Under the pieces are notes generated by a model, which saw only the letters and a program-made list of their open reading frames with translations, did no database searches and was not told the origin of the DNA. Below, piece by piece: positions 10,974 to 21,810 of a stretch of DNA of 64,000 nt. A program made the position numbers and the translations under genes. Location: contig NC_060248.1 of the NCBI RefSeq assembly GCF_921293095.1, positions 131,266,972-131,330,971 on the forward strand. Reading direction: 5' to 3'. The first letter of the stretch is position 1. Every line of letters begins with the position of its first letter. This DNA comes from Ischnura elegans. Its lineage: Eukaryota > Arthropoda > Insecta > Odonata > Coenagrionidae.

Positions 10974-12062
10974 TTATAAGTTTCCCGGCTGGAACAATTT
11001 CTGCGTAATGTTTCTGAACAGCTTCTCCATAACAGCGGATCCCTGTCTGTTTAAGTGTACTCCATCACGGCTCAAATGGTTATCCCTGATCCAGCAGTTA
11101 GGGTCCACAAAAGTCATTCCAAATTTCTCACACACCCACTCAATTCCTTCGTTTATGTAGTCTATTTTCTTGTAATGCACGTCCCTTCTACGGATAATGC
11201 CACTAATGACAATCTTAGCCCCTTTGAATTTCTTTTTCGCCGTGGTGCACAAATCCCATATGAAGCCAATAATATGGTCATTAGTCATTGCACCTTTGAC
11301 GTCGTTAGTCCCAACATGAATTATCACCACACTTTCATCACCTTCACTGGTCATACTGCCGATTTTCCTATCCAGTTGCTCCGTTCTTATACCCGGAAAA
11401 CAGTGCACGTTCATCCAGTCACTAGGACATCTGCCCCCGATAAACCTTATCATTGAATCACCAATAACTTTAACTTTAGGTGCATCCCCTCTCCCACCCT
11501 TCCTCTGCCCTCTGCCCTCCGTCTTCTCACTCTCTCCTCTCTCTTGCCTCCTATTACTCAATGTCATCCTTCTATCTCCTCTCTTCATTGGCTCCCCCAT
11601 TTGATAGATGCACTCTCTTGCTGTATCACCCGTATCGCCCCCATCTCTGTGCCTACAGTCCATTTCCTCCTTAGGCTCCCTGGTACAGTCTGATCTTCTT
11701 TCCCTCCGCTTGCTGTCATAATAGGGGTCCTCCTCGCATTGACGTTCCACCAACAGCCTCGTTTCTGTTAATTCCGTTTCCAGCTCACCATTTTTTGCGG
11801 GAAGCTCAGATATTTTACTCCTGGCCTCCCCTAGCTCCGCGCGCAATTTTATAATCATCTCCTTTTTTTCCTCCAGCTTCCTCCGGCTCTTCTGATTCTC
11901 ACATCCACTGCATCTCCATTCATCTCTAACGCAGTCCTCCAACTTGCTCTTGGTGCATTTAAAGTGAAACCAGGTGCAACAAACACTGCACTGTACACCG
12001 TTTCTCAGCTTTTTATGGCAAATAATGCACTTCACTTCCACCACTTCCGCGCCTTTCCCCAT
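10974..12062 (-). CDS. CR1 ORF1 protein: PHD-type zinc finger, coiled coil and SGNH esterase
   Basis: An intact 362-codon frame. Residues about 11-53 hold a Cys/His finger (CIICHKKLRNG, CSVCCTWFHFKC, WRCSGC) of PHD type. About 60-110 is a charged coiled coil, followed by an Arg/Glu-rich hydrophilic linker. The C-terminal third is an SGNH hydrolase: VIGDSMIR (Ser block), VVIIHVGTNDVKG (GTND block) and LSRDGVHLNRQG (Asp-His block). PHD plus esterase is the classical ORF1 layout of CR1-clade LINEs, where it binds the RNA and possibly membranes or lipids. All catalytic blocks are present and no stop is seen. Confidence 0.9.
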   Translation of the reverse strand: MGKGAEVVEVKCIICHKKLRNGVQCSVCCTWFHFKCTKSKLEDCVRDEWRCSGCENQKSRRKLEEKKEMIIKLRAELGEARSKISELPAKNGELETELTETRLLVERQCEEDPYYDSKRRERRSDCTREPKEEMDCRHRDGGDTGDTARECIYQMGEPMKRGDRRMTLSNRRQERGESEKTEGRGQRKGGRGDAPKVKVIGDSMIRFIGGRCPSDWMNVHCFPGIRTEQLDRKIGSMTSEGDESVVIIHVGTNDVKGAMTNDHIIGFIWDLCTTAKKKFKGAKIVISGIIRRRDVHYKKIDYINEGIEWVCEKFGMTFVDPNCWIRDNHLSRDGVHLNRQGSAVMEKLFRNITQKLFQPGNL

Positions 12063-12199
12063 TTCGACCTTAAGAAGCGTCCCTTCCTCGGGCCCCGATT
12101 AGCCTTTCCTGGCGGTCACTTTCGCTCGCCTAGCGGGTCGTGGGCACGTCCGTACTTGACCACGGATGAAGGAAGACTGGATAGGCGGAAGGATAGGCG

Positions 12200-12424
12200 G
12201 CCAAGTCTTGCGAGGGTGCAGACTCAACGCGGCCTGGTCTAGAATCGGATTCTACAGCATCGTGGCTGCCGCGCGCTTATAACCCGTTTCAGTGGTTCAA
12301 AGGGCGGATCGAGTCACCGGTTGATGTCGTCGTAACGAGGAAAGAGCGTTTCCGGAGGGTTTGGTGGACCCACTCCCACGTCCTTGCTCTCCTGTCCCCG
12401 CATTACTACATCACTCCGGCGACA
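12200..12424. mobile_element. Family B LTR, right part
   Basis: Continues the LTR broken at 8014. It matches 19706-19888 (CCTGGTCTAGAATC, CGCGCGCTTATAACCCGTTT, GGTGGACCCACTCCCACGTC) and ends GGCGACA at 12424. The 4 bases outside the two ends (CTTG/GATA) do not match, so this copy may adjoin internal element sequence instead of being solo. Confidence 0.65.
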
Positions 12425-13069
12425 GATAAGCCCCCGGGTAAAAAAAGTTCAGTAACAGGTACAACGAGATTGCAATAGTTACAAGACAAGTTAAAAAGGT
12501 TTCAAGATTAAGCATGAGTTTTGTCTAAAGAAATCGTAAAAACCACTAAAATATATGCAGGCAATGCTTGGTGTGGAATAACATAGAGATAGGCAATAAA
12601 ACTATAAAAACAAAAAGATCTCAATGAATAATAGTACGACATGAAACAAAAATTGTCCCTTCTTGAAGTTCTCACATATCAGAAAATATATAGATATGGC
12701 ACCATGGATAACAAAAAATAGAAAAATTCAATGGATAACTACACGTGATGAATGTAAATTATCCTCTCTTGCAGCAATATTATCGTAGAGAATATATAGA
12801 GTTCATCAGTGTCATTTTCCACATTCACAAGTAATAATCAGATGAGCACATCCTTCCAAACTCTTTAACACTTAACATTGTCACAGTGGTCCTGTCCACA
12901 CTGGGAAAAGGGGGGTGCTGTTAGGGGCCATTGCACTGAATAGGGGGGCGTCGGAAGGAGCCATCACACTAAAGGTTTCCTGCGGCTGCCTGGGGGAGGT
13001 TAAGCACTAGAATGGGGGTTGCACAGGAGGATTCACTTGTCTTTTACCATTCGCTCCGTTTTTCCTCCT
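12425..13069. other. No gene recognised; probably 3' untranslated part of an LTR element
   Basis: AT-rich sequence between a family B LTR and envelope remnants on the minus strand. The position fits an env-to-LTR spacer, but no polypurine tract is convincing. Confidence 0.3.
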
Positions 13070-13250
13070 TTACATGTACCATCCCACTGCAAGGAAAATG
13101 GTGATAAGAACCGCCAAGACAGGAACTCCTGCGTAGTGTGTGTATTTAATGCGGTCTTCCAGGGGTTTAAGCACCTTAATATGCCGTGTCACTTCATCTT
13201 ATGGTATGGCAGGGACTTCTTAGTGAGTGTTAAGGCTTTCAATAGTTGCA
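13070..13250 (-). pseudogene. Second envelope membrane-anchor fragment
   Basis: One minus-strand frame contains a segment like that in the envelope remnant next door (VTRHIK, then LKPLEDRIKY). A hydrophobic stretch (VLAVLITIFLAVGW) and a stop at 13070-13072 follow. One in-frame stop precedes the conserved part. It looks like the last 50-60 residues of an insect retroelement envelope, including the transmembrane anchor. It is a separate copy from 13421-13792, not its continuation. Confidence 0.5.
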
Positions 13251-13420
13251 ATTATCTGACTTAATTTGTTGCTATAGCTCAACGACTAATAAATCTTCTC
13301 AAATGCTGAGACATCGGGGGAGGGGGGGGATTTTTAAAGGAGAAATATTGATGTCTAATTTAATGGAAACATAACTCTTGTACAATCAGGTCTAGGTATC
13401 TCTTCAAGTTCGCAGCACTC

Positions 13421-14411
13421 CTATAATAAGACACAGGCGGCTAGCGACGGGAATATGGGTGTTTCACTTAGGGTCACTATAGTCGAGTTTTGATTGATCG
13501 CTTGTGGAGCGTTGAAAATTTGAATAGGGTGCATTTCTTTAAGATTTGTGGAATCTTCAGTTATGTTTTTACCAAAACACTTGTTTTTCTTGTGACACTT
13601 CAGGCACACTGCACAAATTACGGAGAGAAAAAGAATTGATATAGGCATTGCCGAGTACTGAATGATGCGAACATGATCACGAAGGGGGGACAAAAGCTTA
13701 ATGTGACGGGTGACTTCCTGCAAGGATATGGTCGGCACTACGTGCGTATTGATCTTTTTGATGGATTTGCACGAGATACCCGCGAACTGCACTGCAGCGG
13801 TGTTATTCGTTAATTGTATTGGTAATTGAATATGGGGGAGTGGATCTATCCCCGCCTTAATGTCTTGAGAAATTACCGAAAAAGCCGTCCAAAGGGTCTT
13901 AAAGCGAGCATCCTACCGGTACGCTGAGGAGTCCGCAGTCCTTCACGCAAGGTTAGAGTGTTCGCTCGTACACCAAATCGTTAGCGTTGTATCATGGCTT
14001 AAGACGTAATACAATTGTCCGGTTTGATTCCTTTGAGAAATATTTCATAATTAGGGTTTGTGAGATATATGTCACAGTTTGCTTGTATGGACGAACTAGC
14101 ATTGAGAAAAGCTTCAACGTCGCATGAGTTGGAGGAATTCTTGTGGATGGGAAAGGTAGGGGGACAGGCCTCAACGTCACCTCGCACCTTTTACAAGCTC
14201 GCCAGTACGTGCCTTGGAGCGAGACAATTATTTCTCCCTTTTCGGCTACCGCCATGTAGGGTGAATCAGGCTGCAGAATCACTGCATGCTTCCATTTGCC
14301 ACTCCTTGATGGAAAGGCGTGCGCTTTATATAGGCGATAGATCATTCTCGGGCGGTACAGTGGCTTAATCACTAAGAGAGTGGTACTCTTTGCTTGCCGA
14401 ATTGCTGGCAC
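13421..14411 (-). pseudogene. Envelope-like gene of an insect LTR retroelement, middle and C-terminal parts, broken
   Basis: Open minus-strand segments at 13992-14411 (two frames in use) and 13421-13792. The first has spaced cysteines and HAVILQPDSPYMAV, as in errantivirus/baculovirus F-related envelope ectodomains. The second ends with a membrane anchor (AMPISILFLSVICAVCLKCH) and a cytoplasmic tail of about 60 residues. The part between them has several stops, and the N terminus is missing. The known role of such proteins is membrane fusion; this copy cannot be expressed as a whole. The assignment rests on layout and weak motifs. Confidence 0.55.
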
Positions 14412-15957
14412 GTCAGCGAACCGATAGATGTCGTTCTCTCGTGTTTGGACGAAATCGATGCCTGGGGTTATTTCGTTCGGGCCTCCGCCACGATTTGCGA
14501 CGGAAGTGTCGTGCCGCCCTCGTAGAAGGGCGTCCGACTCTAACTCGGGTTCGGATCAGGGGGGTTAGATCAGCGGAAGAGAGACCCCAATCCCTCGAGA
14601 ATAACACGAAGTTTTATTTTTACGTTTTACAGATGGGCGGTAGGCAGCTCTCACGGGTTACTTGTCTCCCTCAGATGAGTCGAATCCCGTGCTATCGGTC
14701 CCACTCGCAATGGACCAACCCTTCGTCTGACGGCAGCCTCCCAGTCGTCGCAAAATAGCTCTCTCCTCTCCTAAAAGACTCACCTACCTCCAAGAGGGAT
14801 CGTCAGTTTAGGGGAAGAAAGGTAAAGGTGGGGAAGTTATCCCTCATCTATTGAAGCCATTAGACCACCACGCGCCCCGCGTTCGCTCGTGCGCCTTATC
14901 ACCCGCGGCCGACGCCCAGCATCCGAGGGAAAGGAGGATGCGAGCGCGTGGGGAAGAAGGAATCGAAGGAAAACGTGTGACTGGCGGAGGACTTTGCCTT
15001 CTCACGTGCTAACCGCTTAGCCCTGTGTCATAGACCCAAGACTTGACGAACCACGCGGGAAGGAAAGGACTTAAGATCGGATAGAGGAATATTTCGGAAG
15101 TTCGCGGAAAATTCGTGATGTTGCCTTTGCCTTGGTTATACTATTATTCCGAGAAGCGGAATATTACAATACTCCAACCCCACTAAAATTAATCTGCCCC
15201 TTCACTCGCTGACTATATTTTCCTTTTTCGTTATTACTTCGTCGTTAAGGTAAAAACTTTCCTTGGTGAGAGCTGCCTGTTCACCCGAGGAAATACAGTA
15301 CAACATACATATTACATAGTTAGTACTCTTACCGTTCATAGTTAGACATTTTATAGTGATTCTTTGATAAATGTAAATAGTTAAGCGAATACTCCTGAAA
15401 TCTTACTTTATTTTTGAAATTATAGCTCAATCTTTGAAGTTCTGAAATCGAACGGACAATTTTATTCAACAAAAGTGAAATTAATATCAAGTTTACTTCA
15501 GAAAGGCAAAAACCCTTAAATGTTCATCAACACACATATTAGTAAAACTTTAATCTATCATTCTCTCTTGCCCTAATAATAAGATTACGCAACACAAGTA
15601 TACACGTTTATACCACTATATGAAATCATTACTACGTTTTCTTAGGGCACACATTATATTTGGAATTAATTCACAGAATACAAAAAATAAGGTGATTTAT
15701 TCTTGAAACCAAGTACCAATTAGTCTGATTTTCCCACTGATTGTTGCCTGCCTTTCTTCTTATGCGGCCTCATCCATACAGTATACAGAATTTTGGGGTT
15801 CCTTTACATTTTACCCCCAGTAACTAAATGTACAATACTTCTACAAAAAATTTTAGTGAGTTTAAAGAGATATTGAAAAGTTTGCAGTTAACATATTTAT
15901 AGTTGAAGAATGAAGACGTTAATAAATTGATATGAGTATTTGAAAATTACAAAAGAT
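14412..15957. other. No gene recognised; LTR-element-like sequence
   Basis: The GC-rich left part has open frames on both strands without motifs. 15083-15176 resembles 20150-20236 (TTTCGGAA, AAAATTCGT, CTATTATTC). 15258-15483 repeats at 24155-24380. The region is likely leader or LTR sequence of the envelope-bearing elements around it. Confidence 0.4.
15258..15483. repeat. Dispersed repeat, copy 1 of about 226 bp
   Basis: Nearly identical to 24155-24380, starting TTCCTTGGTGAGAGCTGCCT and ending at CAACAAAAGTG. Non-coding. Copy 2 directly adjoins the Harbinger region. Confidence 0.9.
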
Positions 15958-16137
15958 TGTTTTCTTCTTTTGATCTTCTTTGCTCCTTCTTTTCTTGCTT
16001 TACAAATCATGACTCCGCCTTCTCTCTTCTCTTCTCTCTTGCTTTACATGATACCAGGAACTTCATCTTCTTTCTTCTTCTGCATACTCTAAAAAGGTCC
16101 GGGAGCTTCATCTTCTTTCTTCCTCTATCATCTTCCA

Positions 16138-17640
16138 TCAGTTGTTATCGTTCAAGTCATCATCGTCTCCTTGAATTCGCCTACTGTTAAATACCGTAAT
16201 TATTTTGACATTCGTAGCTATTAATTTTCCAATTTCCGACATCTCTGGCGGCCAGGTGGTGAATGATTTCCTCAACTCTTCTCTTTCGAGGACAAATAGT
16301 GGACAATTTAAAATTCTATGCTGAAAAGTGTCTTCTCCGGTTTCACATTCGCAACTACTGTTTTTGCATCTACCAATGCGATACAAGTATTTCCTAAAAT
16401 TTCCGTGCCCGGTTAGAATTTCAGTTGTAACTCTGGTAGGCTCTATTTTCAACTTTAATCTTTCCCTAACACTGGGGAAAAATTGATTTCTCTCCCTTTG
16501 TCGCTTGAGTTCCATTGCCCTTGCCATTCGTCGAGCACCAACTGTCGTAACATCTTCTTGATTGTACTCCAGGGTTGATCCAAGTTAAAGTTTGCATTTA
16601 GGAATTTTGCAGCGCCTAATGTTCTTAATTCTGATTTTGCTCTTCTTTCTTCTATTGCCAGAGCAATTGGCGTAGTTCCGGTAATAATTGTTAGTGCATC
16701 ATTGCTTACAGTGCTGTAGCTGCAGGCTACACCTAGTAGACAGGTTCTTTGTGCCTCATTTAACTTCCTCTTTATGCGGACGTTCTCTAGCTTGTCCCCC
16801 CATATCTCGCAACCATAGGCCAGTATGGGGAGGGCTACTGTTGAGTAGAGGATTTTAATCTGATCGTGATTTACTTGGTAGTGAATTTTGCTATACCTTT
16901 TAAGTGCGTGGAAAGTCGTTTTTACTTTAGCACACATATTATTTATGTGCGTTTGGAAGGTGAGCCTCTCATCGAACCAAATTCCTAAATATTTATATGC
17001 TTCTACTCTTTTAATGTTTTTTCCGCTTATTTTAATGGTTGGATCTCTAGCTAACCGATGTTTCCCAAAACATACATATTTTGTTTTGGCAATTGAAATT
17101 TCTACTTTCACTTTCCCACTCCAGTCATTGATGGTCTCCAAGCATGAATTCGCCTTCGTTTCTAACTCCCTACGCGAATTAGCTGGGATCGCCACCGCCA
17201 AGTCGTCAGCGTACGCCGTTATGGTGCAGCCGTCTGGTAGATTCATCCTCAACACCTCATTCATCGTAATATTCCAAATCAATGGTCCGAGAATCGATCC
17301 TTGCGGTGCTCCTTTCGTTACAGGTTTCCCTACTTCGACGTGTTTACTTCTTAATATTGTTTTCCGATTCGAGAAGTAGCTCCTCATGAGCCTGATTATA
17401 TTTTTGGGTATATTTAAGCTTTTCATTTGCAGTATACAATTAGGCCACCATACTGAATCGAAGGCTGCAGCAAAGTCCACAAAGATTACAACCACATACT
17501 TCCCTTGGTAATCCATGATTTCCGATTTGTTTTCGCGCAGCGTGGATCGTACTGAGTCCCTTTCTAAACACAAATTGACTCGGATGATATAAGTTTTCAT
17601 CAGAAATATTTTCTTCAATTTTTGCTTTGATAATTCTTAA
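16138..17640 (-). pseudogene. R1-clade LINE fragment: reverse transcriptase and C-terminal domain
   Basis: Minus strand. A short stretch before 17618 (FVFRKGLSTIHAARKQI) belongs to the RT in another frame. 16455-17618 carries FVDFAAAFDSVWWP, KGAPQGSILGPLIWN and TAYADDLAV (catalytic Asp pair), then the thumb. 16138-16527 is the C-terminal part with a Cys/His motif (CKNSSCECETGEDTFQHRILNC). WWP after the first Asp block and GxPQGSxxGPxxWN are typical of R1. The endonuclease half is absent, so this is a 5'-truncated copy with at least two frame changes. Confidence 0.85.
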
Positions 17641-17961
17641 GGGAAGGGTGGGAATGTGGCACTTGGGAAAACTGGGAGTTGGGGGGATCTGGGGACGCAT
17701 CGTGCGACACCGATTTGCCATTGCCACCGCCATCAAGACATTTGCCACCGCCGTCAAGACATTTGCCACCGCCGTCAAGACTTGCATCGCGCGCAAGAAC
17801 CTTGTGCCGGCCTCGTCGTCGGGTGCCGCCGCCATCTGCAGCAGGTAGCCGTCCTCCCATGACTGCAGCCGGTACTGCCCGATGCCGCGTAGCCTCGCCG
17901 TGCCCTCCACCCTGCCTCGGGGACTAAGTGGGTGTATGGTGATGTTGCCTCGAATATACAT
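17641..17961 (-). CDS. Unidentified coding-like fragment containing a triplicated 21-bp repeat
   Basis: A minus-strand frame starting MYIRGNITIHPLSPRGRVEG runs openly into the R1 fragment. It contains LTAVANV repeated, encoded by three 21-bp units at about 17716-17783 (ATTTGCCACCGCCGTCAAGA). No known domain is recognised. It may be the target gene or an element into which the R1 copy inserted, or LTR-element coding sequence. All three frames are partly open because the region is GC-rich, so coding status is doubtful. Confidence 0.25.
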
Positions 17962-18448
17962 CTTAGTGTTCTGGATGCTTACTGGTGCTAGGCCGGGCCG
18001 CAGTCATTCGAGGAAGGGTTAAGGGGGAAGGCTGCTTATCTACCTATACCTCCGTTATGTCCGCGTCACCACCATCGCTCTTTGGGGCTGAATCATCTTC
18101 TTCCTCTTCCGAGGGCATTAATCGCCTTCCTCGACCTTTCCTCTGCCCGTGTCCGAGCCCCTTATGCCATTAGCATTGGTCATCCTTTATCTCAGCGCGT
18201 AAACCTACGATCGTTCTCTCTCTCCTTCCTACCAACTGCAATTATTAGAAATGCATTTGTAACTTGTTGATTAATAGGTAGACTTACAAACACTGAATAA
18301 AATAATCATACTTCATGCAATTCATTCGGAAATCTGTGAGAATAAAACATACACATATGAAATCAACCGTAATTCTCCTAAAATTTATAAGTCTCCCCCA
18401 TTTTGTTATTGATTCTAATATTAATTTTGAGCGGTCGAACTATCGTTA

Positions 18449-19046
18449 TGTCGCGTGGTTGGCGGTCGCAACATTATTGGTTGGGAGCGTATTCTCAATA
18501 ACTAGACAGTGGATTAACTCATGGGTTTTTAATAGTCTGATACACTGAACGATCAGGCACAGCGGATAAGGGGGAAATGAGGACTCACATGAATTCAGCG
18601 GCAGACGAGACCTGTGACGGACGGCGACTCGTCGGGTGCGGACGGTACGACGGCTCCTGGCGAGGTTGGGAAGGCAGGAAGGAAGTCCGGAGGAGGTCAG
18701 ACAGCGACCCGCGACCGAGGAAGGGAGGATGCCCGGAGGAGGTCGGATTGGCGACCCGCGACCGAGTGAGGGAGGATGCCCGGAGGAGGATGAATAACGA
18801 CCCGCGACCGAGGAAGGGAAGGAAGGAACAAGGTCCTGGCCGGAGGACGGCGCCTCAATATAAGTCAATCCTGAGGAGCAAAGGTTGCAGGTACCGCTCG
18901 GATTGATAGGAAGGTCATTGCCCGGGGTGGGGGAGGGGTTGAGTGAGTGACTAGTCGGCCTCGTCACAGGGGGAGGGGAATAGCTGGCTCGCGATAATGG
19001 TGATACCCTTTTCCGCGAAACCGAAGTTCCGCGAGTCACTCCGACA
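18449..19046. mobile_element. Family C solo LTR, copy 1
   Basis: 598 bp from TGTCGCGTGGTT to CACTCCGACA, flanked by GTTA at 18445-18448 and 19047-19050. Internally it has three imperfect units (GGAGGAGGTC, GACCCGCGACCGAG, GGGAGGATGCCC). It matches 44898-45474 over its length. Envelope-like sequence abuts its right side, but the 4-bp duplication argues for separate insertion. Confidence 0.7.
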
Positions 19047-19063
19047 GTTATAACATCACATTA

Positions 19064-19462
19064 CTAGTAGATTGTCGTACTACTGTCGTCGTCTTGGGGC
19101 CCCCCTTCCCCTTCGATTGGTGTCGCCTGTATGACCTTTATCGCTTCAGGTGGTCTAACCGTACCTTTCCTTAATTCCAACACTATAATCCCCGCTCCGC
19201 ATGCTGTAGTTCCCGTGAGGACAAAACCTGCCATAACGGATATCAAGGGGTACGCTCTGGGTATTTGGATTTCCCTGCCTACTATTAACTGATTCACCAC
19301 CTTCATCAACATGCGCATTTTGTTTAGCGGAAGCCCTTCGTGGGGCGGATATGCCATTCGCTCCTGAGTGAAAAGTTGATCGAGTTGAGCCCGCCTGCCA
19401 GGTAGGCCTAGCAATTCAAGCTTCATGTCTACTGTTGAAAATAGGTCGGTCAAGGCTGGCAC
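19064..19462 (-). pseudogene. Envelope-like C-terminal fragment
   Basis: A minus-strand frame of 132 codons. It has a hydrophobic segment (ISVMAGFVLTGTTACGAGII) followed by a charged tail ending in acidic and Thr-rich residues. The layout resembles the membrane anchor and cytoplasmic tail of insect retroelement envelopes, and the position next to LTR sequence fits. The catalogue-defining ectodomain is absent. Its last 50 nt recur at 52150-52205. Confidence 0.4.
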
Positions 19463-19543
19463 TACTATTTATCGAGCCTCTATGAGTTGGTCTTCTACTT
19501 GGTTTGAATGCCCAAATAATAAATGGCCCTCAATATATGCACT

Positions 19544-19888
19544 TGTCGCCGTACATTAAGGGAGAAGGAAAGACAAGTTATAGCTTCATTCATGGTTTAT
19601 TCTATAACTTACAATGGGGAGACTGCCGGGCGGTGCCGAAGGGAGAGTCAGGGGAAGCCAAGTCTTGCGAGGTCGCAGACTCGACAGAGGTAGGGTGGTC
19701 GGCCAAGTCTTGCGAGGTCGCAGACTCAACGCGGCCTGGTCTAGAATCTGACTCTTCATCATCGTGGCTGCCGCGCGCTTATAACCCGTTTCAAGGGTTC
19801 AAAGAGTCACCGGTTGAAATAGAACGTTTCCGGAGGGTTTGGTGGACCCACCCCCACGTCCTTGCTCTCCTGTCCCCCCATTACGACA
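19544..19888. mobile_element. Family B solo LTR, copy 2
   Basis: 345 bp from TGTCGCCGTACATTAAGGG to CCCATTACGACA, flanked by CACT at 19540-19543 and 19889-19892. It contains two copies of the CCAAGTCTTGCGAGGTCGCA segment that is multiplied in family A. The 5' end is shared with family A (TGTCG.CGT.ACATTAAGGGAG). Confidence 0.8.
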
Positions 19889-19892
19889 CACT

Positions 19893-20377
19893 GCAGCGCG
19901 AAGGGAGTTTATAGATTCCCGTACCTTTCACCTGGGTTTCCATTACCTTCTCTTCGGAACGGGAGGAGCATCTCTGCACTAGGCGACTCGGCCGCGGCAC
20001 GCTCTATATCCACGCACCAATCAATCCCCTTTGCGAGATAGTATACAGCGCGTTGGTATCTGAGGACACGGATATATCACACCGCTTCTTCACCTTTCGC
20101 CGTCCCTACAAATAGCGAATAAAAGCACGATGAACGTGGATACGTCGACAGGAAAATTTCGGAAACAGCCGAAAATTCGTAATGCTGCCTACTAGGATCT
20201 ACTATTATTCTGAGAGGCGGATTATTAAAGAATGTTGGCGGAGAGAATCGAAGGAGAGAGACAGTTTTACTCTGCCAACGTCAACATTTCGTCAATTCTA
20301 GAGATTTCATTCGTTAACTCAGTAATATGTCGGGTCTCGTTAATTAATTTATTCGTCAATTATTACTCAGGGTTATC
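19893..20377. other. No gene recognised
   Basis: Contains a segment (20150-20236) related to 15083-15176; otherwise nothing recognisable. It probably belongs to the same LTR-element debris. Confidence 0.3.
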
Positions 20378-20990
20378 CTATTTTGTAATAAATCCAAGGA
20401 TCTTAACGGTTTGAGAGAACATCTCGTCATGCCTTTTTAGGGCGCCGGATATTTGATAGAGGAGAGTGACCTTGCCATTTGATCGTGTGATTGAATCTCG
20501 CGCGACGTTACTGATTTCGGCTTGAAGTTTTTTGATTTGATCATTGGTAACCGTTCCGGCCAGATAGTGCAGACCATATCCTAGCTCGTCGAAGTCCTCT
20601 ATTGGATCGCGATATTTGAGGAAAAATAAGGTTGTCAAGTATCAGCAATGCCTGGGGAAACTTAATTAAAACTAGTCAGGTTTTCATTTACAATATTTGC
20701 AGTGACTACTTGCACATACGGGGAGGAATTGAGTGTTTTGTACTGAACTGAATTATTTAATTTCTCACATCATTCAGCGCACCTCGCAGGTTTCCGGTGT
20801 GCAGATCGATGTGCACTAGCCATTTTCCTAGGGTGAAAAGCAGCTGTTGCTTCGGCACGAACAGCAGCGCGTCGGCCAACGGCGAAATTACGAAGGCCAG
20901 TTGGGTGGAGACAAGGAATTTTGATGTCATAAGAAACATGGTGGCTGAAATTAAAGTCTTCATGATACCTTGCGAGCGAAAAGTCGCCAT
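20378..20990 (-). pseudogene. Envelope-like N-terminal fragment
   Basis: Minus strand. 20757-20990 has a hydrophobic signal-like start followed by QLAFVISPLADALLFVPKQQ and LVHIDLHTGNL. 20378-20638 contains DELGYGLHYLAGTVTNDQ and an amphipathic helix. Both fit the start of errantivirus/baculovirus F-type envelopes. They are separated by stops, and the ectodomain middle does not follow; LTR sequences lie downstream instead. It is a relic, with the family inferred from weak motifs. Confidence 0.45.
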
Positions 20991-20999
20991 AGCTCTTAC

Positions 21000-21795
21000 T
21001 ATTGAATATAAGAGTGGGATGAAGGAATTCCAGGAAATACAAGGTGTCCTTACATTTTCTGGGCGCGCCGTGCTGCAGTTACGGCCCTACGCCGACGATT
21101 GTGCTCGCGGCGGCGATGAAGGGTTCAGGTTTTCAGAGAGTTGTCCAAGGGGGTAGGGAATGTGGAAAGGGGCTCTTGGCGGTTAAGGTCCGGTTCGTTG
21201 TGGGTCACTAAGGCCCAATCGATGTCTCTCCCTATGTCGGAGGCCGCCCATTGCTGCCTTCGCCTTCCTGGAACCGGCCATCGTGCTCCCAATCACTGGC
21301 AATTGGAGCCAAACGAGGGTACACACATGGGCAGTTCCAAGTGCAAGTTTCCTCCCGGGCGTTACGGGGGTACTACACTCTGCGTCGGCAGCTATAGTGC
21401 ATTCCTGCCAGTCCCGCCCTCCTAAGTCCGTCAGGTCACTCCCAAAGATGACAATTAACCGCCTCTTCAGTGATGCCATCCCACAGGCAGCTCAACCCTG
21501 CCGCTGCCTATTGACGGGTGTAGGTTGGGAAGTGAGGGATCTCTCAGGAGGAGGTCGGAGTCTATACAGAGGGGAGGGATTGTCGGATTTTCCTAAATCC
21601 TTGGCTGTGGAAGGCAGTGCTGATGTATGAGTCTGTTCTTCTAAAGGGTACGGGGAAGTAGATTTTTCTGCCGTATATTTGAATGAGATGCCCTCCAATT
21701 CCGAATAATGCGCATCTTAAGTATATAATATATTCACCGAAGCCTTGAGTGTTGTTTCTCAGACAAATCGACTCCTGTGTACACAGAAATCTCAC
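21000..21795. other. Unidentified sequence with minus-strand open frames
   Basis: Minus frames at 21183-21479 and 21492-21698 are open but lack motifs I can name. They lie upstream of envelope-like sequence in the same orientation, so they could be decayed element coding sequence. Confidence 0.25.
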
Positions 21796-21810
21796 AGGTG
21801 ATTTAAATAA

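Larger units (their letters stand above)
8015..12199 (-). mobile_element. CR1-type non-LTR retrotransposon, nearly full length
   Basis: A 4.2-kb minus-strand LINE with an ORF1 (PHD finger, coiled coil, SGNH esterase), an endonuclease/RT ORF2, a short 3' UTR and the terminus ...AATAATAAATCC. It sits inside a family B LTR. The 33-bp LTR segment GCCAAGTCTTGCGAGG...CAACGCGG is present on both sides (7982-8014 and 12200-12232), either as target duplication or because intact LTRs of this family already carry the segment twice. The exact 5' end is uncertain by tens of bases. Confidence 0.85.

Noticed and set aside
14390..14758. 122-codon plus-strand ORF
   Set aside because: GC-rich LTR-element debris; no motif and the opposite strand is also open.
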